From contig NZ_JBBCGP010000001.1 of the NCBI RefSeq assembly GCF_037200945.1, positions 2,850,501 to 2,914,500 on the forward strand: a stretch of DNA of 64,000 bases. Direction: 5' to 3'. Positions within the stretch are counted from its first letter, which is position 1. Each line of letters begins with the position of its first letter. Positions 18,553-26,948 of the stretch are shown one piece after another. Origin of the DNA: Methylovirgula sp. (GTDB taxonomy: Bacteria; Pseudomonadota; Alphaproteobacteria; Rhizobiales; Beijerinckiaceae). Under the pieces are notes generated by a model, which was given only the letters and a program-made list of their open reading frames with translations, had not been told where the DNA came from and did no database searches. The position numbers were made by a program, and so were the translations under genes.

Positions 18553-18648
18553 ATGTTTGCTTTTCTCTCAGATGCCGCCGAACTTGTATCCCTGAGTTGT
18601 CTGGTCGTCCTGATCGCAATTGTCGCGCGAAGCGTCGGCGCTGCCTGA
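18553..18648 (+). CDS. Candidate 31-residue small membrane protein
   Basis: ATG at 18553 with GGAG 7 bases upstream, stop TGA at 18646-18648. The product is one hydrophobic helix (ELVSLSCLVVLIAIVARSVG) with a short acidic N-terminus, the layout of a single-pass small membrane protein. It lies about 30 bases downstream of a good promoter. It is too short for standard gene finders, and I know of no named family. Function unknown. Confidence 0.5.
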   Translation: MFAFLSDAAELVSLSCLVVLIAIVARSVGAA

Positions 18649-18754
18649 AAAATTGTTGAGAGACGCCATTGGCACGCGCGGATTGGATCGTCCCCGACTA
18701 AACTGCGATATTGGCGGGCTCGAACGAGCCGCATTTTAAGGCCGGAGGCGAATT

Positions 18755-21700
18755 TTGGACGTTTCTTTCGCTGATGGTGCGGGCGGGTTGGGCCAGCCGG
18801 GACTTGTGAGCCCGGCTCCGGGATTTGCGTCCGTCGCCGCAACCGTCGGCTTTGTGCACCTTCACGTCCATAGCGCCTTCTCCCTGCGCGAAGGGGCGCT
18901 TTCGATTGCCAGATTGGCCAAGCTCGCCATTGCCGACGCTATGCCAGCGCTGGCGATCACTGACAGCAACAATCTTTTTGGTGCGCTGGAATTCTCCGAA
19001 AAACTCGCCAAGGAGGGCGTCCAGCCGATCATTGGCATAGAACTGACGCTGGATTTCGGCGACGGGGCCCGGCTCGCATCGCGCGGGGGCGAAACCGCCG
19101 CCGGCCGAGCCGAGATCGTCCTCCTGGCACAGGACGAGACGGGCTACCGTAATCTGATGCATCTGGGCTCGCAGGCATGGCTGCACCCTGAGCCTGGTGA
19201 TCTACCGCATTTGCCTGTGGCAATGCTCGCGGCGCGAACAGCGGGCCTGCTTGCCTTGACTGGCGGCCCTGATGGCACCCTCGACCGCTGCTTCGCGTTT
19301 GGGCGTCCCGAAGCCGCCGAGCATCGGCTCGACGTTCTGCAGGCGTGTTTCGGCGGCCGGCTTTACGTCGAATTGCAGCGCCACGGTTTGGCGCCCGAAC
19401 GCGAAGCCGAGCCGCAACTGATCGATCTGGCCTACCGCCATTCTCTGCCGCTCATCGCGAGCAATGAGCCGTATTTTGCCGGCGTCGGTGATTATGAGGC
19501 GCATGACGCGTTGCTCTGTATCGCCGAGGGCACCGTCATCGGCGCGCCGGAGCGCCGGCAACTTTCGCCGGAGCATCGTTTCAAGACGCGGGCGGAAATG
19601 GCTCTCGCTTTTGCCGATTTGCCGGAAGCTTTGACGAACAGCGTCGAGGCTGCGCTGCGCTGTGCCTATCGTCCCTTGACCCGCAAGCCGATTCTGCCGC
19701 GCTTCTCCAATGCGGCAGGCGATGGCGAGGACGAAGCCGCGGAACTCGTTCATCAAGCGGAGGCGGGGCTAGAAGCGCGGCTCGCCAAACACGGAACGAC
19801 GCCCGGCCTCAGCGAAGCTGATTATCGTGCGCGACTCGCGTTCGAACTCGATGTCATCATCAAGATGCGGTTTCCGGGCTATTTCCTGATCGTTGCGGAC
19901 TTCATCAAATACGCCAAGCAGAATGGCATTCCGGTCGGGCCGGGACGCGGGTCCGGCGCCGGCTCGCTTGTCGCTTATGCACTTACCATCACCGATCTTG
20001 ATCCGTTGCGCTTCGGTCTTCTGTTCGAGCGCTTTCTCAATCCTGAGCGCGTGTCGATGCCGGATTTCGACATCGATTTCTGTCAGGACCGGCGCGACGA
20101 AGTTATCCGCTACGTGCGCGATCGCTATGGTTCCGACCGGGTCGCGCAGATCATCACATTCGGCTCGTTCCTGGCGCGCGGCGTCATGCGCAATGTCGGC
20201 CGGGTTCTGGAAATGCCGCTGGGTCAGGTGGACAAGCTCGCCAAGCTCGTGCCGCAAAACCCTGCTGCGCCGGTCAGTCTGAAACAGGCCATCGAATCCG
20301 AGCCGCGCCTGCGCGAAGCCGCCGAGGCTGAGCCGCGTGTCGCGCGGATGCTTAAAATCGCCGAGACGCTGGAAGGTCTTTATTCCAATGCCTCAACTCA
20401 TGCCGCCGGCATCGTCATCGGCGACAGGCCGCTTGAAGAACTCGTGCCTCTCTATCGCGACCCCAAGTCCGATATGCCGGCGACGCAGTTCAACATGAAA
20501 TGGGTCGAGCCGGCGGGGCTCGTGAAGTTCGACTTTCTCGGCCTCAAGACGCTCACCGTCCTCGACAAGACAGTGCGGCTGTTGGCGCAGCGCGGCATTG
20601 CCATCGACCTCGCTGAAATTCCGCTCGATGACGCCCCGACCTACGAGATGTTACGGCGCGGCGAAACAATCGGTGTGTTCCAGGTTGAAAGCGCCGGCAT
20701 GCGCAAGGCGCTGGTCGAAATGCGCGCCGACCGTTTCGAGGATCTGATCGCGCTTGTCGCGCTCTATCGTCCAGGCCCGATGGCCAATATCCCGACCTAT
20801 TGTGCGGTGAAGCTCGGCGACGAACCGGCAAATTACATTCATCCAAAGATCGAGCCGGTCCTGAAGGAGACGTTTGGCGTCATCATCTACCAAGAGCAGG
20901 TGATGCAGATCGCGCAGATCCTGTCGGGCTATTCGCTGGGCGAAGCCGATCTTCTGCGCCGCGCGATGGGCAAAAAGATCAAGTCGGAGATGGACGCGCA
21001 GCGCAGCCGCTTCGTCGGCGGTGCGATCGAGCGCGGTCTTGGCAAACAACAAGCCAACGAAATCTTCGATCTGCTCGCGAAATTTGCTGACTACGGCTTC
21101 AACAAGAGCCATGCGGCGGCCTATGCCTTGCTCGCCTATCAGACGGCCTATTTCAAAGCCAATCATCCGGTCGAATTTCTTGCCGCGTCGATGACGTTGG
21201 ATAAGGGCTCGACCGACAAGCTGGCGGAATTCAGCAATGAGGCGCGCCGCATCGGCATCAAGATCGAGCCGCCATCGGTCAATCGCTCTGGTGTCGATTT
21301 CGAAGTCGCGGCGAATGCGGGTGACAGCCTTTCGATCCTCTATGCGCTGTCCGCAATCAAAGGCGTCGGCGACGGCCAGGCCGCGGCTCTCGTCGCGTCG
21401 CGCGTCGCGCGGCCTTTTGCTGATCTTGCCGATTTCGCCGAGCGGATTTCGGCGCGCGATCTGAACAAACGTATGTTGGAGTGCCTTGTTGCGGCCGGCG
21501 CCTTCGATACGCTCTTTGCCGACCGGGCGCGGGTCGCCGGCGCGATCGAACCGATTTTGGCGTTGGCGCATCGCCGCGAGGACGAACGCGCCGCCGGTCA
21601 ATCCGGTCTCTTTGACGCTTTGCGTCCCGATCCGCTCGCAGGCGTCAAGGTCGAAGGCTGGTCGTTGGCCGAGCGGTTGCGGCGCGAATTCGAATCCGTC

Positions 21701-22282
21701 GGCTTCTTTCTATCCGGCCATCCGCTCGATGCTTATGATTCCGTGCTGGCGCGGCTGCGCGTGCGCCGCTGGAGCGATTTCGCCCGCTCCGTGAAGCTGG
21801 GCGCTTCGGCGGCGGACCGCCTTGCCGCCGTCGTGCTCGATCGGCAGGAGCGGCGCACAAAATCCGGCAACAAAATGGGTATCGTGCAATTGTCGGATCA
21901 ATCCGGCCAATATGAAGCCATCCTGTTTCAGGAGGGGCTCAATCAATATCGCGAATTGCTGGAGAAAGGTGCCGCCGTCCTGGTCGCGCTGCAAGCCAAT
22001 GTCGAGGGCGAGGACGTGCGCGCGCGTATCGTTTCGGTCGAACCTCTGGATCAGGCCGCCAGCCGTCACCAGAAAGGTCTGCGGATATTTCTGCGCGATA
22101 TTGCGCCGCTGCCATCGATCGCGCGTGGTCTCAACGGCCGAGGTGATGGCGAAGTCTCGCTGATGCTGGTGACGGATTCGGGTGAGGTCGAAATAAAGCT
22201 CCCCGGAAAATATCCGTCGAACGCACAGGTCGCATCGACTTTGAAGGCAATTCCCGGAATTCTCAATGTCGAGCATATCTAG
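18755..22282 (+). CDS. dnaE: DNA polymerase III alpha subunit
   Basis: Replicative polymerase, 1175 residues, close to the usual ~1160. TTG start at 18755 with GGAGG seven bases upstream. The PHP domain begins FVHLHVHSAFSLREGALS (about residue 32). The polymerase palm has GPGRGSGAGSLVAYAL (about 393) and the catalytic aspartates in MPDFDIDFCQDRRDEVI (about 433). Further on are the YQEQVMQIAQ and FNKSHAAAYALLAYQTA motifs, the helix-hairpin-helix region and an OB-fold (GIVQLSDQSGQYEAILF). It is the type-1 DnaE. A long 5' leader with a small ORF precedes it. Confidence 0.97.
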   Translation: MDVSFADGAGGLGQPGLVSPAPGFASVAATVGFVHLHVHSAFSLREGALSIARLAKLAIADAMPALAITDSNNLFGALEFSEKLAKEGVQPIIGIELTLDFGDGARLASRGGETAAGRAEIVLLAQDETGYRNLMHLGSQAWLHPEPGDLPHLPVAMLAARTAGLLALTGGPDGTLDRCFAFGRPEAAEHRLDVLQACFGGRLYVELQRHGLAPEREAEPQLIDLAYRHSLPLIASNEPYFAGVGDYEAHDALLCIAEGTVIGAPERRQLSPEHRFKTRAEMALAFADLPEALTNSVEAALRCAYRPLTRKPILPRFSNAAGDGEDEAAELVHQAEAGLEARLAKHGTTPGLSEADYRARLAFELDVIIKMRFPGYFLIVADFIKYAKQNGIPVGPGRGSGAGSLVAYALTITDLDPLRFGLLFERFLNPERVSMPDFDIDFCQDRRDEVIRYVRDRYGSDRVAQIITFGSFLARGVMRNVGRVLEMPLGQVDKLAKLVPQNPAAPVSLKQAIESEPRLREAAEAEPRVARMLKIAETLEGLYSNASTHAAGIVIGDRPLEELVPLYRDPKSDMPATQFNMKWVEPAGLVKFDFLGLKTLTVLDKTVRLLAQRGIAIDLAEIPLDDAPTYEMLRRGETIGVFQVESAGMRKALVEMRADRFEDLIALVALYRPGPMANIPTYCAVKLGDEPANYIHPKIEPVLKETFGVIIYQEQVMQIAQILSGYSLGEADLLRRAMGKKIKSEMDAQRSRFVGGAIERGLGKQQANEIFDLLAKFADYGFNKSHAAAYALLAYQTAYFKANHPVEFLAASMTLDKGSTDKLAEFSNEARRIGIKIEPPSVNRSGVDFEVAANAGDSLSILYALSAIKGVGDGQAAALVASRVARPFADLADFAERISARDLNKRMLECLVAAGAFDTLFADRARVAGAIEPILALAHRREDERAAGQSGLFDALRPDPLAGVKVEGWSLAERLRREFESVGFFLSGHPLDAYDSVLARLRVRRWSDFARSVKLGASAADRLAAVVLDRQERRTKSGNKMGIVQLSDQSGQYEAILFQEGLNQYRELLEKGAAVLVALQANVEGEDVRARIVSVEPLDQAASRHQKGLRIFLRDIAPLPSIARGLNGRGDGEVSLMLVTDSGEVEIKLPGKYPSNAQVASTLKAIPGILNVEHI

Positions 22283-22352
22283 TGCGGGCGCCGGTTGCCG
22301 CGCTGGTGCTGTCCGGCTAGTTTGACGCGCACGTTTTCGGGGTGGGATCGCC

Positions 22353-22958
22353 GTGTTGAATTCTGTCGTTGCGCTGATCTTCGGCTATTTCTGCGGCACA
22401 ATTCCATTCGGACTTTTGCTGACGCGCCTCGCCGGGACCGCAGATTTGCGCAGCCTCGGCTCCGGCAATATCGGTGCAACGAATGTGCTACGCACCGGGC
22501 GCAAGGATCTCGCTGCGGCGACGCTGTTGCTCGATGCGCTGAAAGGGCTCGCCGCGGTCTTGATTGTCGGCGCTTTTGCGCCCGGTCTGCCGCCGCTCTT
22601 CGCCGCGGCCGGAGCTTTTCTCGGCCATGTCTTCCCGGTCTGGCTCGGTTTTCGCGGCGGCAAGGGCGTCGCGACGTTCCTCGGTTGCCTTTTTGGCCTC
22701 GACTGGCACGTTGCTTTGGTCTTTGTTGCGCTCTGGCTCGCGGTCGCTGCGGCGACACGCTATTCTTCTGCCGCTGCGCTCACGGCCAGCGCGGCAACGC
22801 CGATCGCGCTATTGATCGATGGGCGGCGCGATGTTGCCATCCTCTATGTGTTCCTGACGTTGCTGCTCTGGTACATGCATCGCGCCAATATCGCGCGGCT
22901 TGCCGCAGGCACCGAATCCAAGATTGGCGGGTCGAAGCCTTTTGGCGATAAGGCATGA
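22353..22958 (+). CDS. plsY: Acyl-phosphate:glycerol-3-phosphate acyltransferase PlsY
   Basis: Membrane enzyme for the first acylation step of phospholipid synthesis. 201 residues, GTG start at 22353. Hydrophobic throughout, with the three family motifs: SLGSGNIGATNVLR (about 35-48), GHVFPVWLGFRGGKGVAT (about 92-109) and a C-terminal HRANIARLAAGTESKIG. The stop overlaps the dprA start (ATGA). Confidence 0.94.
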   Translation: MLNSVVALIFGYFCGTIPFGLLLTRLAGTADLRSLGSGNIGATNVLRTGRKDLAAATLLLDALKGLAAVLIVGAFAPGLPPLFAAAGAFLGHVFPVWLGFRGGKGVATFLGCLFGLDWHVALVFVALWLAVAAATRYSSAAALTASAATPIALLIDGRRDVAILYVFLTLLLWYMHRANIARLAAGTESKIGGSKPFGDKA

Positions 22959-24161
22959 GCGCTGGCGCCACCAAATTATCTGACACGCAGCGCTTCGATT
23001 GGCTGCGACTGTGGCACAGTGAAAATATCGGGCCGCGAACCTTCTGGGCACTGCTTCGTCGCTATGGCGGTGCCAGCGCGGCGCTTGCGGCCCTTCCGCG
23101 GCTGATGCCGCGCGGCCGGCTGGCCAAAATCGCCTCGGTCGAAAACATCGAACGCGAATTCGACGCGGCCGCACGATCAGGCGCGCGATTCGTTGCGATG
23201 GGCGAAGCGGAATATTCGTCGCATCTCGCCAATATCGATGCAGCGCCGCCACTCATCGCCGTGCGCGGACATCTGCCCGTTTTCCAGCGGCCGGCTGTCG
23301 CCATCGTCGGCTCGCGCAATGCCTCCGCCGCGGGTCTTGCCTTTGCCGAGCGGCTCACGCGTGGCCTAGCGGATGCCGGCTTTGTTATCGTCTCGGGTCT
23401 CGCGCGCGGCATCGACATTCGCGCGCACCAGATAAGCCGCGAGAGCGGCACCATCGCCGTTCTCGCCGGTGGGCTTGATCGAATCTATCCGGCTAATCAC
23501 GCGCCCATTCTTGAATCTTTGCTTGGTAATGGCGCGGCGGTCAGTGAGATGCCTTTTGGATGGGAGGCGCGTGGCCGCGATTTTCCGCGCCGTAACCGAA
23601 TCATCTCCGGGCTCGCAAACGGCGTCGTCATTGTCGAGGCGGCGCACCGGTCGGGGTCGCTTATTACCGCGCGTTTCGCGGCAGAGCAGGGCCGCGAAAT
23701 TTTCGCGGTGCCAGGTTCGCCGCTCGATCCGCGTGCCGAGGGCACCAATGATCTCATCCGCAATGGCGCAACGCTCTGCACTTGCGCGGATGACGTGGTT
23801 GAAGGCCTGGCGCGGCAGATTGCCCGATCCCGTGCGCACTCATTTTTTATCGGAGAATCCGGGCCGTCCTTTGGAGGACGAGCCTTTATGGGACGAACTC
23901 GATCTGCCCGATGTGCCGCGACCGCCAAATAGCTTTATTGACGAGGCCGATGCAGATCATCGCATACGTCAAACGCATCAGGACGATAGTACGCAGGCGC
24001 GCTTGGTCGCTCTGCTCGGTCCCGCGCCAGTGTCCATCGACGAATTGGCGCGCGTCGCGAATTTATCGATGCGGGAAACGCGCGCGATCCTGATGGAGCT
24101 CGAACTATCGGGGCGCCTGACACGCACCGGCGGCGACCTCATCAGTTTGGCGGCGAATTAA
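22955..24161 (+). pseudogene. dprA: DNA-processing protein DprA with one frameshift
   Basis: Binds incoming single-stranded DNA and loads RecA. The Rossmann-like core is intact: VAIVGSRNASAAG, VSGLARGIDIRAH, VLAGGLDRIYPANH, SEMPFGWEARGRDFPRRNRI. The frame breaks near 23820: removing one A before TTGCCC restores LPDPVRTHFLSENPGRPL, after which the frame runs to 24161 through the C-terminal winged-helix domain (APVSIDELARVANLSMRETRAIL). Uncorrected, the first frame ends at 23932. The last 20 bases overlap the convergent gene at 24142. The ATG overlaps the plsY stop. Confidence 0.88.
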
Positions 24162-24363
24162 ATTTATAAATTTGCGATTCTGCCTCGGCGCGCGCGATAT
24201 CCAGAAAATAGTTGAGTGTACTAAGCTGTGCGTCACCAGCCATTTTCGCAAGTTCAGCCGACATGTTGGCGATATATTCGGCGACATGCGCGGCATGCTG
24301 CTGGGAGACATCTTGAAGAGTCGGCGCGGGCGTTTTTTTTGCGTCCGTCGGATGCAGCCGATT
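24142..24363 (-). pseudogene. 3' part of a small helical-protein gene split by the 5.6-kb transposon
   Basis: On the minus strand this segment encodes TPAPTLQDVSQQHAAHVAEY, then IANMSAELAKMAG, ending in FNSPPN and a TGA at 24142-24144. It has no start of its own. Joined at the TTA target duplication to 29969-30005 it forms an 85-residue protein starting MVSQKPSRTRR, provided the A8 run (24333-24340) is read as A7. The Ala/Gln/Glu-rich amphipathic helix pattern recalls short phasin-like proteins, but I cannot name the family. It converges on and overlaps dprA. Confidence 0.65.
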
Positions 24364-24366
24364 TTA

Positions 24367-24387
24367 GAGACTGTTTGAAAAGACAAC
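24367..24387 (+). repeat. Left terminal inverted repeat of the 5.6-kb unit
   Basis: Starts GAGACTGTTTGAAAAG and ends ACAAC, next to target duplication TTA at 24364-24366. Just inside is a small palindrome GACAAC/GTTGTC (24382-24398). Confidence 0.75.
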
Positions 24388-24428
24388 GTCCAGTTGTCTA
24401 TTAGAAAATGACTCTCATGGCGCGAATG

Positions 24429-24668
24429 TCAGCAGGCTTCCGCTTCCGGCAATCTGCACTCCATTATCTGGTGCATACCGCGCATGAGGCGGAAGCCGTT
24501 GGATTTCTCGTTCAGAGGCGCGAGCCGAATAGCCTCAGACTTGGCAGCGTCTTCGCGCTCGGCCACGATCCGATGGTCGCCGATTATGCGCGGAGGCATC
24601 GTGGCGCTGAATCGCAGGTATCTGAGGGTAAAGAGGTACTTGCGAGGTGTTTCGGTCGATCTAGCCAT
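24429..24668 (-). CDS. Hypothetical small protein
   Basis: 79 residues, basic and Met/Arg rich, beginning MARSTETPRKYLFTLRYLRF. The only support beyond an open frame is a good AAAGGA site 8 bases before the ATG at 24668. An ORF of similar length overlaps it on the other strand (24408-24674) without a clear ribosome-binding site. No family recognised. It lies just inside the left end of the transposon. Confidence 0.35.
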   Translation of the reverse strand: MARSTETPRKYLFTLRYLRFSATMPPRIIGDHRIVAEREDAAKSEAIRLAPLNEKSNGFRLMRGMHQIMECRLPEAEAC

Positions 24669-24691
24669 GAATGAGTTCCTTTGTAGGCGAG

Positions 24692-24705
24692 ATGCTACTT
24701 TAGTA
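24692..24705. other. Short perfect palindrome upstream of the gene at 24668
   Basis: GCTACTTTAGTAGC, arms of 6 with a 2-base centre. It lies in the leader of the minus-strand ORF at 24429-24668 and could be an operator or a small hairpin. Confidence 0.3.
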
Positions 24706-24757
24706 GCCGATTAACCTCCTAGCGATTGCTCTTTGTTCTGTTCCACAAGTGACGAAG

Positions 24758-24784
24758 GGGAGGTCACGCTCCCGCGTGCCTCCC
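24758..24784 (-). terminator. Hairpin just after the IS-split 50-codon ORF
   Basis: Arms GGGAGG(T)CACGC and GCGTGCCTCCC with a 4-base loop and one bulged T, 8 bases downstream of the TAA at 24793-24795 on the minus strand. No clear T run follows, so terminator function is tentative. Confidence 0.4.
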
Positions 24785-24792
24785 TCGTTGAA

Positions 24793-24880
24793 TTACTTTT
24801 TGTCCTTTGTCTCGGCCATCTTGAAATAGATGGCGTCAAGCAAGGGGCGGCGAACGGCCTGTTGGAAAACCTTGATGGCC
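24793..24880 (-). pseudogene. 3' part of a 50-codon ORF interrupted by the IS5-type element
   Basis: Encodes the C-terminal AIKVFQQAVRRPLLDAIYFK and MAETKDKK, then TAA. The N-terminal part is at 26165-26229 on the other side of the insertion sequence. Excision of the IS with one CTAG copy rejoins exactly 153 bases in one frame. Function unknown; the product would be a short basic amphipathic protein. Confidence 0.5.
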
Positions 24881-24884
24881 CTAG

Positions 24885-26164
24885 CAGGCTGCTGAAAATT
24901 GTCGTGCTTCAGGCGCGGCCAGGCTTGCTGACGCATTTCGGAAAATGGCCTGGGCGATGGCGCGTAGGACGCTGCCGTGACGAGCGGGGCCTTAGGTGGC
25001 ATCATGGTGTCATCTCCTCAATCAATTTCGGTAGTCTGACGAGGTTGTAGGCTGCGGCGGCGAAGGCGAAGGCCCAGCCCACGCGATCGACGCCGCGAAA
25101 CTTTGTCTTGCGCTGCCCGGCGATGGTCTTCATCCAACCAAAGGCCTCCTCGATCCGTTTACGAATGCGCTGGCTCGCCGAATAGGCCTGATGGCGCGTT
25201 GTTCGCCGGTCGATGGTTGAACGCCGGCCGCTGATATTTTGCGCGATGTGCGGACGCACATTCATGGTTCGCAGTTCATTGACGAAATCGGCCGCGTCAT
25301 AACCCTTGTCGGCGCCGAGCGTGATGGCTTTTGGCCGATCGGCGCGCGGCTCGATCATGGCCAGCGCCGCGATGCGTTCGCCATGGCCGTTGGCGGGCGT
25401 GAGACAGGCATCGACGATGAGGCCGCAACGGTTCTCCATCAAGGCGTGGCCGAGGAAAGCGAGTTTTGCTTCCATGCCCGGCCCCTTGCGATAAAGTCGG
25501 GCCTCGGGGTCAGTGGTCGAGGCATGTGTCTCGTTCGAGCGCTTCTCACCCTTGAAATCCGCCTCGGCGTTGCGGCCAGGACCTGACGGCGGCTGATCCC
25601 CTGAATCGTCCTTCGGCTTGAAGCTTTTCATCGAGGCCCAAGCCTCGATCAGCGTGCCATCGACGGAGAAATGATCCGACGAGATCAGCCTTTTGACGCG
25701 CGGCTGGGCCAGCACGGCGGCGAGGAACTTCGCGGCGATCGCCCCATCGAGCAGACGATCGCGGTTCTTGGAAAACACCGTCGCATCCCACACCGGATCG
25801 TCAATGGCGAGCCCGACAAACCAACGAAACAGCAAGTCGGTATCCAATCGCTCCATCAACTGGCGTTCCGAGCGAACTGAATAGAAAGCCTGCAACAGCA
25901 TCGCCCGCAGCAGCCGTTCCGGCGGGATCGACGGACGGCCGACCTTCGAATAGAGCGCCGCGAAATCCGCCGCCAGGGCTCCGAGCGCCTCGTTGGCGAT
26001 CGCGCGGATCACTCGCAACGGATGATCACGGCGCACCCGCGCCTCCAGATCAACATAACTGAAAAGCTGTCCCGAACCTTCGTCACTGCCGCGCATGCTG
26101 CTGTCTCCCAACGAAATGGAATCACGATCAGCCCCGCAAAGGAAGAGGGTTTTTCAGCAGCCTG
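24885..26164 (-). mobile_element. IS5-family insertion sequence, about 1.28 kb
   Basis: Perfect 14-bp terminal inverted repeats CAGGCTGCTGAAAA (24885-24898; complement at 26151-26164), flanked by a 4-bp target duplication CTAG (24881-24884 and 26165-26168). CTAG fits the YTAR target of the IS5 group. The rejoined target GCCCTAGGGC is itself palindromic. It carries one intact transposase gene, so it looks recent and possibly active. Confidence 0.88.
25002..26096 (-). CDS. IS5-family transposase
   Basis: 364 residues from an ATG at 26096 with GGGAG upstream. The N-terminal DUF772-type region has HPLRVIRAIANEALGAL and LLRAMLLQAFYSVRSERQLM. The DDE catalytic core has the first Asp in ISSDHFSVDGTLIEAW, the second in LGADKGYDA, and Glu in RKRIEEAFGWMKTIAG. 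The frame is undamaged, unlike several neighbouring genes. Confidence 0.92.
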   Translation of the reverse strand: MRGSDEGSGQLFSYVDLEARVRRDHPLRVIRAIANEALGALAADFAALYSKVGRPSIPPERLLRAMLLQAFYSVRSERQLMERLDTDLLFRWFVGLAIDDPVWDATVFSKNRDRLLDGAIAAKFLAAVLAQPRVKRLISSDHFSVDGTLIEAWASMKSFKPKDDSGDQPPSGPGRNAEADFKGEKRSNETHASTTDPEARLYRKGPGMEAKLAFLGHALMENRCGLIVDACLTPANGHGERIAALAMIEPRADRPKAITLGADKGYDAADFVNELRTMNVRPHIAQNISGRRSTIDRRTTRHQAYSASQRIRKRIEEAFGWMKTIAGQRKTKFRGVDRVGWAFAFAAAAYNLVRLPKLIEEMTP

Positions 26165-26229
26165 CTAGGGCAGTACATCTCCAACAGGAAACGGGTCATC
26201 AAGTCATGTGTGGGGATGATATCCTCCAT
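26165..26229 (-). pseudogene. 5' part of the 50-codon ORF interrupted by the IS5-type element
   Basis: ATG at 26229, reading MEDIIPTHDLMTRFLLEMYC up to the CTAG target site; continues at 24880. The open frame extends 14 codons upstream of the ATG. No strong ribosome-binding site is visible, and a 14-bp hairpin lies immediately upstream. Confidence 0.45.
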
Positions 26230-26239
26230 TGTTTGAGTA

Positions 26240-26273
26240 AGAATCTGCCGGTGCTCAACCACCGGCAGATTCT
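26240..26273. other. Perfect 14-bp inverted repeat (hairpin)
   Basis: Arms AGAATCTGCCGGTG and CACCGGCAGATTCT with a 6-base loop. It lies between the small basic-protein gene ending at 26324 and the 50-codon ORF at 26229. Without a T run it is not a standard terminator; it could be a processing site or attenuator. Confidence 0.55.
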
Positions 26274-26323
26274 ATCTAGGAGGCATTCGTCAAACGGCCA
26301 TAGTGAAGCTCAAGTACAAATAG

Positions 26324-26500
26324 CTACTTTGGCACGCTGAAAATCGCGAGGCGGGTCTTCTCCTTGTTGACGGTCGCCAAGAGCGTGCCGACGAACACGC
26401 GCTTCTTGCCTTTCGTTGCGACAAGCCGCCAGCCCGTGCCGTCAGTCATGCGCTCGCCCTTCTTGGGCTTGGTACCCTTGATGATGATAGGCGTCGTCAT
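26324..26500 (-). CDS. Small basic protein, 58 residues
   Basis: ATG at 26500 with GGGGA upstream; starts MTTPIIIKGTKPKKGERMTD and ends FSVPK. It is Lys-rich with a probable beta-strand core (GWRLVATKGKKRVFVGTLLA). The start overlaps the stop of the upstream two-helix membrane protein (ATGA), so the two are coupled. No known family recognised. Confidence 0.6.
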   Translation of the reverse strand: MTTPIIIKGTKPKKGERMTDGTGWRLVATKGKKRVFVGTLLATVNKEKTRLAIFSVPK

Positions 26501-26784
26501 TTGGGAATCCCCGTTGGATGGTTGCTCTGCCCCATGGCCACGAAGAACAGCAGCATAATCGTGATGGAAAAGTAGATGCCGAGCGTGGCGAGCACGGTGA
26601 CGATTTTGTTTTGGGCTTGTCGGCCGCTCGTCCAGACTTGTCCACGTCTCGGATAGTAATAGTTGAGCCAGAGAGCGATTGATCCTGGCATGAAGAAGAC
26701 GAGCCAAATTCCCCAGCCGAGGAAAGACCTCGGCCAGGGATCATTGGAATTTTCGTACTGATTTCGGTAGGCGACGCGCCACAT
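26497..26784 (-). CDS. Two-helix membrane protein, 95 residues
   Basis: ATG at 26784 preceded by AAGGAT. Two membrane segments are visible: LGWGIWLVFFMPGSIALWL and VLATLGIYFSITIMLLFFVA, joined by a basic loop (YYPRRGQVWTSGRQAQNK). A polar aromatic N-terminus (MWRVAYRNQYENSNDPWPRS) precedes them. Coupled by ATGA overlap to the basic protein downstream and only 2 bases from the small gene upstream. Function unknown. Confidence 0.65.
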   Translation of the reverse strand: MWRVAYRNQYENSNDPWPRSFLGWGIWLVFFMPGSIALWLNYYYPRRGQVWTSGRQAQNKIVTVLATLGIYFSITIMLLFFVAMGQSNHPTGIPK

Positions 26785-26786
26785 CG

Positions 26787-26939
26787 CTACATCCTTGGAA
26801 GGAAGGGAACGCACAGGATCAGCAGCGCGATTACAGTTGCGGGTTTGAGCGATTCTTGAAAGCTCTGGTGCTCGGCGATCATTCCGCCGATCAGAAAAAC
26901 GAACCACATGGTGGCGGCGGTGAGGAAGAGACGGACCAT
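26787..26939 (-). CDS. Small membrane protein, 50 residues
   Basis: ATG at 26939 with GAGGA 6 bases upstream, stop TAG at 26787-26789. Two short hydrophobic stretches: LTAATMWFVFLIGGMIA and PATVIALLILCVPFLP. It ends 2 bases before the start of the next membrane protein, so it belongs to the same small operon. No family recognised. Confidence 0.6.
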   Translation of the reverse strand: MVRLFLTAATMWFVFLIGGMIAEHQSFQESLKPATVIALLILCVPFLPRM

Positions 26940-26948
26940 GTTCGGTCC

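Noticed and set aside
24331..24340. T8 run read as a terminator after dprA
   Set aside because: No hairpin precedes it and it lies inside the rebuilt 85-codon gene on the other strand.
25239..25880. Plus-strand ORFs opposite the IS5-type transposase
   Set aside because: Antisense shadows; the minus-strand frame carries the full DDE transposase.
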